From JAFGPS01 sp964628465 (GTDB lineage Bacteria; Planctomycetota; Phycisphaerae; Sedimentisphaerales; Anaerobacaceae), in NCBI GenBank assembly GCA_964628465.1, contig CAZVOA010000004.1, positions 62,001 to 126,000 of the forward strand: a stretch of 64,000 bases of DNA. The letters are read 5' to 3'. The translations under genes and the position numbers were made by a program. Under the pieces are notes generated by a model. It saw only the letters and a program-made list of their open reading frames with translations. It was not told the origin of the DNA and made no database searches. This document shows, one piece after another, positions 16,828 through 25,075 of the stretch (its first letter is position 1; every line of letters starts with the position of its first letter).

Positions 16828-17399
16828 AATTCAACCTCCGGCAGTTTGTGCGCCAGAGTCTTAAGCGCCCTGTACATCTGAGTTTTCACTGTTCCGATTG
16901 AGCAATCCAATACAATCGCGACCTCACGATAACTGAGCTGCTGGTAATAAGTTAAAACAAGAGCGGCTTTCTGTTTATCCGGGAGCGATTCGACTGCCTG
17001 CCTGACCTGCTCGACCTGTTCGGCTTTGACCGTCGCGACAGACGGATTAAAGGAATTATCCGCCGCGGTAGTAGAAATCAGGTCTTCGCCGTCTTCATTA
17101 CTATAGTTCACTTTCAGGCCCTTTGTTTCTTCTCTGTGTTTTTTGCGGAAACCGTCATAAGTAACATTTGTCGCGATTTTGAACAGCCAGCTTTTGAATT
17201 CCGAACCTTTGAATGTATGAGACTTTTCGTGAACTCTTTTGAAAGTCTCCTGAAAAAGGTCTTCTGCATGTTCTTTATCGCCCGTCATTTTTATTAGATA
17301 TCCCAAAACACTGTCTCCGTATCGGTTTACAATCTCACCGAACGCCTTTTGGTCGCCCTTACAATGGGCTTCTATCAAGCTCTTATCCGAGTTCATCAT
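16824..17399 (-). CDS. ECF-type RNA polymerase sigma factor
   Basis: 191 residues. Region 2 (about 20-90) has HAEDLFQETFKRVHE and FKSWLFKIATNVTYD. Region 4 (about 130-185) has LPDKQKAALVLTYYQQLSYREVA and a helix-turn-helix ending GTVKTQMYRALKTL. It is the first gene of the operon that includes its anti-sigma factor. An AGGAG lies 12 bases before the first of two adjacent ATG codons, so the start could be either. A promoter-like pair GTCAAC/CGTC sits just upstream, suggesting autoregulation as is usual for ECF factors. Confidence 0.93.
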   Translation of the reverse strand: MMNSDKSLIEAHCKGDQKAFGEIVNRYGDSVLGYLIKMTGDKEHAEDLFQETFKRVHEKSHTFKGSEFKSWLFKIATNVTYDGFRKKHREETKGLKVNYSNEDGEDLISTTAADNSFNPSVATVKAEQVEQVRQAVESLPDKQKAALVLTYYQQLSYREVAIVLDCSIGTVKTQMYRALKTLAHKLPEVEL

Positions 17400-17429
17400 C
17401 GAGGCTATTAACTCCTAATTATCCCTTAA

Positions 17430-17458
17430 GACGTTTATAATAACCAACCGGTTGACAG
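17430..17458 (-). promoter_or_regulatory. Candidate ECF-type promoter of the sigma factor operon
   Basis: On the minus strand, CTGTCAAC (17458-17451) is followed after 17 bp by CGTC (17433-17430). AAC in the -35 and CGTC in the -10 are typical of many ECF sigma promoters. It lies 30 bp upstream of the sigma factor start codon. A CAACCGGTTG palindrome overlaps the -35. Confidence 0.5.
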
Positions 17459-17580
17459 AAAACTAAGAAAAATAATAAAAAAATAGAAATGAGTATTAAA
17501 TTTTATGAGCTTTTTCGTTTATAGAGATCTTATATGCAAGCAATCTTTACCCATACTAACATTTAACTAATTTTACCGCC

Positions 17581-17665
17581 GTGTTCGCTGAGATCGCAGA
17601 GATAATTTCAATATCCATTAATTTTAATATAATTTCTCTGGGGACCCTGTGTTCTTTGCGGTTAA
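17581..17665. repeat. Dispersed 'crctgtgttct-like' repeat in the gap after the signal peptidase gene
   Basis: The gap 17400-17677 holds the sigma promoter and then a stretch with CGCAGAGATAATTT and its partial inverse AATTTCTCTG, followed by CTGTGTTCTTTGCGGTTAA. The last part resembles the 'ctctgtgttctctgtggttaa' repeat seen in many environmental bacterial genomes. No gene is seen here. Confidence 0.4.
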
Positions 17666-17677
17666 TATATTGTTATA

Positions 17678-19219
17678 TTAGTCACTTTTACTTGAGCCGC
17701 CGTAGATTAGACGCATCTGGCCGACATTTGGTATTATATTTATTGGAAAATTATCGAAGGGTTTGAAACCACTCGGCCAATATACAAATAACGCCTTTCC
17801 TACGAGGTAATCGCGCGGAACAATTCCAACTCTATATGAAGCAATACCTTTGTTCGAGAGTCCCTCGCCTCGCCACCATCTGCAATCCTCACTATTTGGG
17901 CTGTTATCGCCTAAAACGAAAAATTCATCTTTATTAAGTTTAAAAGGCTCATTTATAGCCCAGCCTTTATCATTAACATTATAGTATTTAGCAGAGGTGT
18001 AGTGAATATCCCTGAAAACAGCAACATGCGAAAGAGTCATTTTGCCTGAACCGAAGATTTCCACAGTCGGCTCAATTTCAGGCTGTATCTGCCCGGCATC
18101 CTGAGACTCGAGGCCTAAATCATAAGTCAGCTTATTGTCGCCGAATTCCAAAACAAGCATATGATCAACATTCGCGAATTTAACTTCAGTCAATTTCTTA
18201 TTATCATCTGAAATCGGCGTGATAATTTTTGTAACTAAAGGTTCTTCCTGGCCATCCTTTGTTATTATCATGTTGCCGTCAAAATCAATCCAGCCCTTGT
18301 ATTTGGACTGATATTTTCCCAGCGTAACTCCTATACATCCAGTTGTCTTTTCCAAATTGACATAAAAACGTACCATTAAATCGCTGCAAAAAGGCATAGT
18401 TTCATTAAGAGTTATATCATTGTACGCATATCTTACCTTGAAATCGTTACCCAATGAAGTATCATAAATGAGTGAATCGATTGCATCTGGGGAACTATCC
18501 AGAGTAAATAATGTCGGCCTGTCCTTATCAACTTTCCAATGCGAAGAATCAGTACTTATAAATGGCTGTTCCCATTGGTGCAGGTTAAAAGAAGGAATTG
18601 AAGGATTAATCGGCTGATAATCGTTATTATAGACTATCATCCAATGTTCATTCTGAACTTTTGGCGGTTTTCGCTGAATTTTACCGTTTATGTAAATATC
18701 GCCATCTATTATTTGGACCGATTCTCCGGGAAGAGCTATCAGTCGTTTTATATAATTTACCCATGGCTCAGCGGGATTTTTGAAAACAACCACATCCCAC
18801 CTTTTCGGTTCAAGAAACTGGTAAATACACTTTAATACAAGTATTCTGTCGCCATTTGCTACATTTACCAAGTCACCAGCGGGCCTTCTGTAGCCGCAAC
18901 TTGGACACATTGTAGCACGGGACGGCTGTTTTTCTACTGGTACTGAATCTTCAGGAAGATTGTAAGAATAAGGCACAAAACCATAGTCATACTGGTAGCC
19001 GCACTCAGGACATCTATATCGAAAATGCGCGCCTTTGAGAGTATCAGCCATGCTGCCGGTGGGAATGCGAAAAGCTTCCATAATAAATGCGCGAAAAACA
19101 AACGCCAGGATAAAAGCTGTAATGAGCCACTCGAATGTATCGGCGACTTCCCTGACTCGATCTTTCTTCTTTTTTTTGGATTTATCCTGCTCTGAATTTT
19201 CTCTGTTTTTTGACGGCAT
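17678..19219 (-). CDS. lepB: Signal peptidase I, Planctomycete-type with zinc ribbon and large insert
   Basis: A 513-residue S26A signal peptidase, about twice the usual length. It has a Lys-rich N-terminus and one membrane helix (about 31-47). The catalytic Ser is in RIPTGSM (Ser56) and the general base Lys in NYIKRLIALPGE (Lys158), with GDNSPNSEDCRWW (about 437-449) as the C-terminal box. Two additions are odd. A four-Cys ribbon lies between boxes B and C (CPECG at 70-74 and CPSCG at 105-109). A beta-rich insert of about 215 residues (190-405) may form a lectin- or LamG-like domain. It cleaves signal peptides at the outer face of the inner membrane. It stands alone, downstream of an AT-rich gap. 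Confidence 0.9.
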   Translation of the reverse strand: MPSKNRENSEQDKSKKKKKDRVREVADTFEWLITAFILAFVFRAFIMEAFRIPTGSMADTLKGAHFRYRCPECGYQYDYGFVPYSYNLPEDSVPVEKQPSRATMCPSCGYRRPAGDLVNVANGDRILVLKCIYQFLEPKRWDVVVFKNPAEPWVNYIKRLIALPGESVQIIDGDIYINGKIQRKPPKVQNEHWMIVYNNDYQPINPSIPSFNLHQWEQPFISTDSSHWKVDKDRPTLFTLDSSPDAIDSLIYDTSLGNDFKVRYAYNDITLNETMPFCSDLMVRFYVNLEKTTGCIGVTLGKYQSKYKGWIDFDGNMIITKDGQEEPLVTKIITPISDDNKKLTEVKFANVDHMLVLEFGDNKLTYDLGLESQDAGQIQPEIEPTVEIFGSGKMTLSHVAVFRDIHYTSAKYYNVNDKGWAINEPFKLNKDEFFVLGDNSPNSEDCRWWRGEGLSNKGIASYRVGIVPRDYLVGKALFVYWPSGFKPFDNFPINIIPNVGQMRLIYGGSSKSD

Positions 19220-19436
19220 TCAATTAAACCTGCTATATTCTTATATAAAAGTTATAATAAACATTGCATTATTACGTTAAAATCTCAATCGGTCAATAAA
19301 GTATTTAGCCAATATACTTTTTTAAATAAAGTGTTTGATAAAAGATGAAAAGAGTATAGAAAAAAACTGTCTTTTGATAATATATTCTCATATTATAAGT
19401 TTTTTTGAGAATATTTTATATTTCCTAAAAAAAACC

Positions 19437-19465
19437 TTGATGTATAGAAGTCTTTATAGTATAGT
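19437..19465 (+). promoter_or_regulatory. Sigma-70-type promoter of the HU gene
   Basis: TTGATG (19437-19442), 17 bp, TATAGT (19460-19465). This gives a leader of about 130 bases. The rest of the 383-bp divergent gap (19220-19602) is AT-rich, with no gene seen. Confidence 0.6.
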
Positions 19466-19602
19466 GATTTGTGATGTTTTTAATTCTAAAGAGGTGCGTG
19501 ATTTGCGTTGGAAAATAAAAACCTGCCAATTCAATTGACGCCTGCTCTTTTAATGTAAATATTTGTGTTTTCTTATTGCTATTTCCCGAAATGAGGTATT
19601 GT

Positions 19603-19914
19603 ATGATAACAATTACGAAGAAAGAATTGATCGACCGGATCGCGGAATCTACGCAAGCAAAAAGAGTAACTGTCAAATGTATAGTCCAGACTTTCCTCGA
19701 TGAAATAACGAAGGAGTTGTGTAATAATCATCGTTTAGAATTCCGTGATTTTGGTGTTTTTGAGACGAAAGTCAGAGCATCCAGAATCGCGCAAAATCCC
19801 AAAACTCTCGATAGGGTCGAAGTACCGGCTAAAAGGACAGTAAAATTCAAAATGGGCAGATTAATGAGAGATAATCTCCATTCTCCCAAAAAAACTCAGA
19901 CCGAGGTCAAATAA
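19603..19914 (+). CDS. HU/IHF-family DNA-binding protein
   Basis: 103 residues of the bacterial histone-like fold: TKKELIDRIAESTQAKRVTVK helical start, then LEFRDFGVFETKVRASRIAQNP and VPAKRTVKFKMGRLMRD. The DNA-intercalating Pro normally found in the NP or RP of the arm appears as QNP (near residue 68). An in-frame ATG exists 27 bases upstream, but GAGGT 5 bases before 19603 and the family start (MITITKKELID) favour this one. It bends or compacts DNA in the nucleoid. It is transcribed away from the signal peptidase gene and followed by the cold-shock gene. Confidence 0.88.
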   Translation: MITITKKELIDRIAESTQAKRVTVKCIVQTFLDEITKELCNNHRLEFRDFGVFETKVRASRIAQNPKTLDRVEVPAKRTVKFKMGRLMRDNLHSPKKTQTEVK

Positions 19915-20148
19915 CCGTATCCATACTTTATTATTAAATAATTATATTAAAAATTCAGCTAATAACTAACATTCGGTATAATAACTTATCATACTACTAT
20001 TACTGAACATCAAGTTAGTGATTTAGATATTAATTAGAACCTGATTTTTGCAAATCTTTCAATCAATAGAGAGAAAAACCGTGTATTAATTTTTAAGGTT
20101 TCTCAAAATTGAATGAATTCTGCAAAATTGTTCTTAAGGAGATAATTT

Positions 20149-20358
20149 ATGCCAGAGGGGAAAATTAAATGGTTCAATCCCAAAAAAGGCTATGGATTTA
20201 TTTCTACTGAAGACGGCAGAGATGTTTTTATTCATTTCTCAAACATTACCAGCGATGGATTGAAAAACCTTAAACAAGGAACACAGGTTTCTTTCGATAT
20301 TGTTGAAGGCGACAAAGGTTTGCGAGCCGAGAAAATAACAGCAAAAGGCAAAAATTAG
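20149..20358 (+). CDS. Cold-shock domain protein (CspA family)
   Basis: 69 residues, the full length of a single cold-shock domain. RNP1 is GYGFIS (about 14-19) and RNP2 is DVFIHFS (about 25-31). It binds single-stranded RNA/DNA and melts structure. A strong AAGGAG lies before the ATG. The 234-bp gap before it (19915-20148) has no gene and is AT-rich. A long leader would fit the self-regulating csp mRNA type, though I could not define its structure. Confidence 0.93.
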   Translation: MPEGKIKWFNPKKGYGFISTEDGRDVFIHFSNITSDGLKNLKQGTQVSFDIVEGDKGLRAEKITAKGKN

Positions 20359-20366
20359 GCGATACG

Positions 20367-20394
20367 CACACAGAAAATAATCATTATCTGTGTG
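20367..20394 (+). terminator. Stem-loop after the cold-shock gene
   Basis: CACACAGA and TCTGTGTG form a perfect 8-bp stem around a 12-base loop, 9 bp after the stop codon. No U-run follows directly, so termination is uncertain. Confidence 0.4.
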
Positions 20395-20501
20395 GCTTTG
20401 TGAATGTTTTCCTAAACCCTGCCCCCTAAACCATAAACTTATATATATTTAACTATATTTTAATATTGAATTAATTTTATAATATAATATATAATGATTT
20501 T

Positions 20502-21137
20502 ATGGGACATGAAGCTTACCAATCTGGTCTCGATTGCAGCGTCCTTATGCTCAACAGGCATTATATGGCTATACGCATCATAGGTGCCAAACGGGCATTT
20601 TCTTTACTTTGCCGCAACCAGGCTGAGGTTATTTCGCTGGAAGAAGGCACATTTTCCAACTATGATTTCAATAGCTGGTGCGAAGTAAGCCAGTTTCAAA
20701 GCCAATTTACTCCTAATGCTCACGACTGGATATCTACCGTAAATTTACACATAGCCGTACCGAGAATTATCAGATTGCTGTTCTATGACCGCCTGCCGAG
20801 AAATGAGGTGAAATTTAATCGCAGAAATATCTTCGCCCGTGACAAAAACAAATGCCAATACTGCGGCAGGAAATTCCCGACAAAAGAATTATCACTCGAC
20901 CACGTAGTACCAAGAAGCCTCGGCGGCAAAGCTACATGGCAAAATATCGTTTGCGCCTGCCCGGAATGCAACGTTAGAAAAGCGAATATGACACCGGAAC
21001 AGGCCAACATGCACCTTATAAAACTACCCGAAAAACCAAAACACAATCCAATGGTTCACATCCACTTAGGCCATGAAAAATACAGAAGCTGGAAACAATT
21101 CCTCGACAACGCTTACTGGTCAGTAGAATTAAAGTGA
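20502..21137 (+). CDS. HNH endonuclease family protein
   Basis: 211 residues. The C-terminal half has an HNH nuclease domain: FARDKNKCQYCGRKF, LSLDHVVPRSLGG, WQNIVCACPECNVRKAN. Two Cys pairs (CQYC and CPEC) bind structural zinc, and the DH of LDHVVP with the Asn of WQN give the active site. The N-terminal 100 residues (CSVLMLNRHYMAIRIIGAKRA) are typical of a free-standing family found in many Planctomycetes and Bacteroidetes near housekeeping genes. It is not an intron or restriction partner here. Its biological role is unknown to me. It is convergent with the CsgG-like gene. Confidence 0.85.
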   Translation: MGHEAYQSGLDCSVLMLNRHYMAIRIIGAKRAFSLLCRNQAEVISLEEGTFSNYDFNSWCEVSQFQSQFTPNAHDWISTVNLHIAVPRIIRLLFYDRLPRNEVKFNRRNIFARDKNKCQYCGRKFPTKELSLDHVVPRSLGGKATWQNIVCACPECNVRKANMTPEQANMHLIKLPEKPKHNPMVHIHLGHEKYRSWKQFLDNAYWSVELK

Positions 21138-21171
21138 CACGTGGCACCGTAACCGTAAAAAAAATATTTTC

Positions 21172-21204
21172 TAACCACAGATTGACGCTGATTTACGCTG
21201 ATTT
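21172..21204. repeat. Short direct repeat in convergent gap
   Basis: The 10-bp unit ACGCTGATTT occurs twice in tandem (21185-21194 and 21195-21204), after CTAACCACAGATTG. This matches a common dispersed intergenic repeat type ('accacagattgacgctgatt'). Confidence 0.45.
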
Positions 21205-21226
21205 TATTTTTACTTTATTTTGCCAT

Positions 21227-24200
21227 TTATTCTTTATCTTCTATCAAACCAACTGTCCCTTCACCGATTGCTATAAGCCCATATGGAGTACTTACAAATT
21301 TATGCACAGGCTCACCATCAAGGAGATTATTATCAATTATCTGAGCTTCTTCAAAACTATTACCTTTTTCAACAATAATAATTTGACTTTCCCCCAATCT
21401 TGCCCAGAGTTTATTATTATGGATTGCACTGGTTGATAGGTCGAGATTACCTTTGATATAATATGGTCCAAATTCTATTATAGCTAAGAATGATTCCAAA
21501 ACAAATAGTTCTGAAGCAAGATTTAGTGGAATATTTTTGACTGAATACCATTTGTCTAAACGAGTAGTATCTCCCATAATCTTTGTAATTTCTTGTGAAT
21601 TCGGATCAAATTCAATAATAAAATACCACGACTTAAAACATATTTTTCCGTTTATATATTCAACATTAATACGTTCTGGCTGGTCCAACCAGATAGGTCC
21701 TAAATATTTTAATTCATGGTTTTCAGTATTCATCACCCAAAAACCTTCAGGATTCCCACTACTTACTATTTTGGGAATTCCTGGTTCATATACTAAGAAA
21801 AACATTTTATTTGGGGGTACAATTTGTATAGCATGAATTATATACGGCTTACCAACACCAAAAAGAGTATTACTTTTTAATGTGCTACAAAAAACAGTTT
21901 CCCAGATATCTTCTCCTGTATTATACAGCCCCAATCCGCTTTCTTTTTCATTGCCTCCATAAGCCACCCAAAAATTAGGATCGGCATGAAATATCGACGT
22001 AACTAAATTAGAGGGGAAATTCGATTCTTCAGTAATTACCTTAAGCGTTTCTAAATATTCTCTACCTATTTTCAAGCTTCCAGGAAATTCCACAATACCC
22101 GCATTTGTAAGTGATAGATATATTGCTTCTGGAGTTATTGATAATCCGGTTACACGAAGCACAGGCTCAGATGTAATAATTTGTGATTGCCAGATTGCAG
22201 TTGTTTCTTTTTTTTCTATATCTATACCAGCAAGACCAACATCAATCGGCCAGCCACCTGTACCGCCCATAGTGGCACCTGAAGAAAATCCTGCCCAAAG
22301 CATTTTCTCCTTAATAATTAGTGGTATTCCTATATATCCGTTAAATTTCATTTTGGATATTTGAGGCCATTCTTTTTTTGTAAGAAGCATTTTTACTGGT
22401 ACTTTTAATGTTTTTAATGAAGAAATCAATTCAGGAAATTGATTTCTTATATTTGATTGATAGTCTCTGATAGTAGCAATTGTTGTATTTACCTGCTTAT
22501 CATTATTTCGTATTTGTAGGACTTCAGCTATTTTGTCCAATAACAAATAATATTGCTTATAAATCTCTCCTTTTTGAAAAAGTTGTGGTGGAAGATCAAA
22601 TTCAAAAGGACGAAATCCGGGATTTAGTAAAACAAGGCTATCTATATCATTATTTTCAATCAACCTATCGCAAATCTCTTTATACATTTGGATACTTTCC
22701 TGAGCATTGAACACTCTCCCATATGTAAGATTCTTAAACCTTTTTACAAGTTGTTCTTTAATATTGAGATTACGTGAAATGTTTGGACTTGTGAAAGTAT
22801 CTCTTATTAATTCAAAAGCCATACATCCATATTTATGAGATTCATCTTTGTATTCTTCAATATCTGAATGAAGACCTCCTAATGCTAAAGCAACATAACA
22901 GTTTATTTTCACAATAGGTTCATTAACATCCGTCATCTTTTTAAGAAAGTTTCTCCATAATTTTACATACCTTTCATTTGAACCTTTCATGAAAGAATAA
23001 TTTTCAGTATAAGTTGAATGATTTTCTAAAAATATTTGGAATGCCTGATAAAAAATATCTTCTCTTCTCTGCAATGTCGGCTTTATTTTGCCACCAAGTT
23101 CAGGCGGCATGATATATTCGGTAAATGCTTTTTTAAGATTTTCAATCCACTCATTCGGATCATCAGAGCTAATCCAGGCTAATCTTGCCTTTGCCATTCC
23201 CATAGCATGTTGTGTGATTTCCCTGTTGAGCAGTTTTTGTTCATAAATCTCATTTATTATATCAATCCATATTCTACGATTTTCCCTATTAATCATTTTA
23301 ACATATTCATTTGAAACAGAAGCATAACTCGAAAAATAACTTGAACTGCTTAATGTATAATCAAGATGACCATATGGATCAATCCAATTTAAGCGAATTT
23401 CATCAGCCGATAGCATATCATTTTCGTATCCATCTTTTATTTGTCGTACTAATATAGAAACAAGTTCTGCTATTTCCGTATCTGAATAGGGGCAAATTTC
23501 AGGTTCTTTTAATATAAGAGGTTCGATACCTCTATCGGGATTATTTTTAATCCATTCTTCCCTAATTCTTCGTTCATATTCATTATCCATCAAGACATAT
23601 TCAATCTTATAACGTATTTCCCATATTTTATTAAATAATGCTCCAGTAAAATAAACATTTTGTGGCTGTAAGGAATGTGCCGTCTCAAAGATAGAGATAG
23701 CTTCTTCATGGCGGTTATGTGCTTCAAGCATCTTTCCCTGTATATAGTATTGTGCAGCTTCGAGTCTTGTGTCCCATCTTCCCGATGGAGGTGAATCATT
23801 CAAATTCTTATTAATTTCTGCAACGGCTTTTTCTATTGCAATTGTTGGTTTGTTTGGTTCGACAGGGACGATTAGAGATTTTAAGACCGTTCCGTCTGGT
23901 TGTTTTAAGTTCAGGTACATTTCCAATTGGCCATTGTTTGGTTTTATATAGCCGTCTATTAAAATCGCTGAGTTCCAGAACTTGCTGTCTTCGCTTTCTG
24001 TTCTTAGCTTTTCGTCGAGCAATACTTTTAAATCCTCGCGTTCTAACATAATTATCTGCGGCTCAAGGCTCAATCGAACGGAAAGCATTGTCGGCAAAGT
24101 TCTTTCGAGCATTTTGTATTTTTCACCCAATTCGACGCGATGAATATCAACTATGCCAACCGGGATTAGTTCTTCATCCGGCTGGGTTATTTTGTTAAGC

Positions 24201-24661
24201 ATACTCTCGATTTTTCGTATTATTCTTTCGATTGCTTCTTTTGGATTTGAACTTTCAGATTCCTCGAAATAGTCCAGAAGTCGCACGCCGTGAGCGGTCT
24301 CCGCAAACCGCACACGGATTAAATCATTCGCGTCCTGTATCCGGCTTTCGAGAGAGAGAATTAAAAACGCGTCGGCTCGTAATAATTTACCTATTTTAAC
24401 AGCCGTATTCCTATCCAGAAGCCCCGCAGCACTCAATTTCTGCTCATCGAGAATTTTATCAATCTCGGCTCGTTCAAGTAACTGAATACCCTCTTTTTGC
24501 GACAATTCCACTTCAAGCAGCGATACCAGTGGGGATTTACTCAAATCCGATGCTTTATCTGTGATTATAGCGATACTTATTGTTTTGTTGGAATTGGCAA
24601 GAGAAATACCAGCCGTGAGTAATATGAAAGCTGATATCAGAAGGATATTTTGGGAACGCAT
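21227..24661 (-). CDS. Large secreted CsgG-like protein with TPR-like and C-terminal propeller-like regions
   Basis: 1144 residues with a signal peptide (MRSQNILLISAFILLTAGISLA; no lipobox Cys). Residues 25-155 resemble the CsgG/curli-assembly domain: SIAIITDKASDLSKSPLVSLLEVELS, IQLLERAEIDKILDEQKLS and IGKLLRADAFLILSLE. Residues about 300-345 look like a TPR pair (AAQYYIQGKMLEAHNRHEEA followed by ISIFETAHSLQPQNVYFTGA). The middle 350-750 is helical, and the last 350 residues have repeated beta segments like a propeller (WVAYGGNEKESGLGLYNTG). CsgG-like domains recognise cell-envelope components, but this protein is much too large to be a curli pore. I do not know its function. Confidence 0.6.
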   Translation of the reverse strand: MRSQNILLISAFILLTAGISLANSNKTISIAIITDKASDLSKSPLVSLLEVELSQKEGIQLLERAEIDKILDEQKLSAAGLLDRNTAVKIGKLLRADAFLILSLESRIQDANDLIRVRFAETAHGVRLLDYFEESESSNPKEAIERIIRKIESMLNKITQPDEELIPVGIVDIHRVELGEKYKMLERTLPTMLSVRLSLEPQIIMLEREDLKVLLDEKLRTESEDSKFWNSAILIDGYIKPNNGQLEMYLNLKQPDGTVLKSLIVPVEPNKPTIAIEKAVAEINKNLNDSPPSGRWDTRLEAAQYYIQGKMLEAHNRHEEAISIFETAHSLQPQNVYFTGALFNKIWEIRYKIEYVLMDNEYERRIREEWIKNNPDRGIEPLILKEPEICPYSDTEIAELVSILVRQIKDGYENDMLSADEIRLNWIDPYGHLDYTLSSSSYFSSYASVSNEYVKMINRENRRIWIDIINEIYEQKLLNREITQHAMGMAKARLAWISSDDPNEWIENLKKAFTEYIMPPELGGKIKPTLQRREDIFYQAFQIFLENHSTYTENYSFMKGSNERYVKLWRNFLKKMTDVNEPIVKINCYVALALGGLHSDIEEYKDESHKYGCMAFELIRDTFTSPNISRNLNIKEQLVKRFKNLTYGRVFNAQESIQMYKEICDRLIENNDIDSLVLLNPGFRPFEFDLPPQLFQKGEIYKQYYLLLDKIAEVLQIRNNDKQVNTTIATIRDYQSNIRNQFPELISSLKTLKVPVKMLLTKKEWPQISKMKFNGYIGIPLIIKEKMLWAGFSSGATMGGTGGWPIDVGLAGIDIEKKETTAIWQSQIITSEPVLRVTGLSITPEAIYLSLTNAGIVEFPGSLKIGREYLETLKVITEESNFPSNLVTSIFHADPNFWVAYGGNEKESGLGLYNTGEDIWETVFCSTLKSNTLFGVGKPYIIHAIQIVPPNKMFFLVYEPGIPKIVSSGNPEGFWVMNTENHELKYLGPIWLDQPERINVEYINGKICFKSWYFIIEFDPNSQEITKIMGDTTRLDKWYSVKNIPLNLASELFVLESFLAIIEFGPYYIKGNLDLSTSAIHNNKLWARLGESQIIIVEKGNSFEEAQIIDNNLLDGEPVHKFVSTPYGLIAIGEGTVGLIEDKE

Positions 24662-24945
24662 TGTTTTGTATCCTCATATTCAAATAACAGTACTATTGCA
24701 CTTGCAAAAATCTTTTAGCTACACAATAAAGAGTCTTTGTGCCGTCAAAAATTTCAAAAAACTCGACTTTCGAAGACATTTTACTGAAAAATTTAATAAA
24801 AAGCCATAAATTTGGGTTAGTTTCATGAATAAATTGGATTTATAGCCAATCTGGTGTTCATAGTTTCTTTAAAAACAGGAATAAAAGTCAAAAATGTAAA
24901 AATTATGTAAAAAATAAAGATTTTTCAGTTTTTTTCGGAATTTAT

Positions 24946-24971
24946 TGTAACGAATTCCTGTTTGAATCGTC
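24946..24971 (+). promoter_or_regulatory. Candidate ECF-type promoter of the pilus/secretion operon
   Basis: TGTAAC (24946-24951), 16 bp, CGTC (24968-24971). It matches the AAC/CGTC layout of many ECF promoters and resembles the element before the window's own ECF sigma gene (17-bp spacing there). It is about 100 bp upstream of the PilM-like start. Confidence 0.4.
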
Positions 24972-24994
24972 TATATTAAGGTAAGGCCTATATT

Positions 24995-25058
24995 GTCGTG
25001 CGGATTGTGTATTGCGTATTGAGTTTAACGCAAAACTCACAACACACGACGCAATACT
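24995..25058. repeat. Dispersed repeat with nested inverted arms, copy 1
   Basis: Inner arms TGAGTTT (25020-25026) and AAACTCA (25033-25039), outer arms GTCGTG (24995-25000) and CACGAC (25045-25050), with GTATTGCGTATTGAG-type core and GCAATAC at the end. A related core appears at 42371-42421. Confidence 0.6.
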
Positions 25059-25075
25059 AATGGAGCAAGCTATTA

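Larger units (their letters stand above)
24662..25075. other. 414-bp divergent intergenic region
   Basis: No gene is seen. It contains upstream sequences for the CsgG-like gene (minus) and the pilus/secretion operon (plus). A candidate ECF-type promoter at 24946-24971 and a repeat with nested inverted arms at 24995-25058 are listed separately. Confidence 0.7.
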
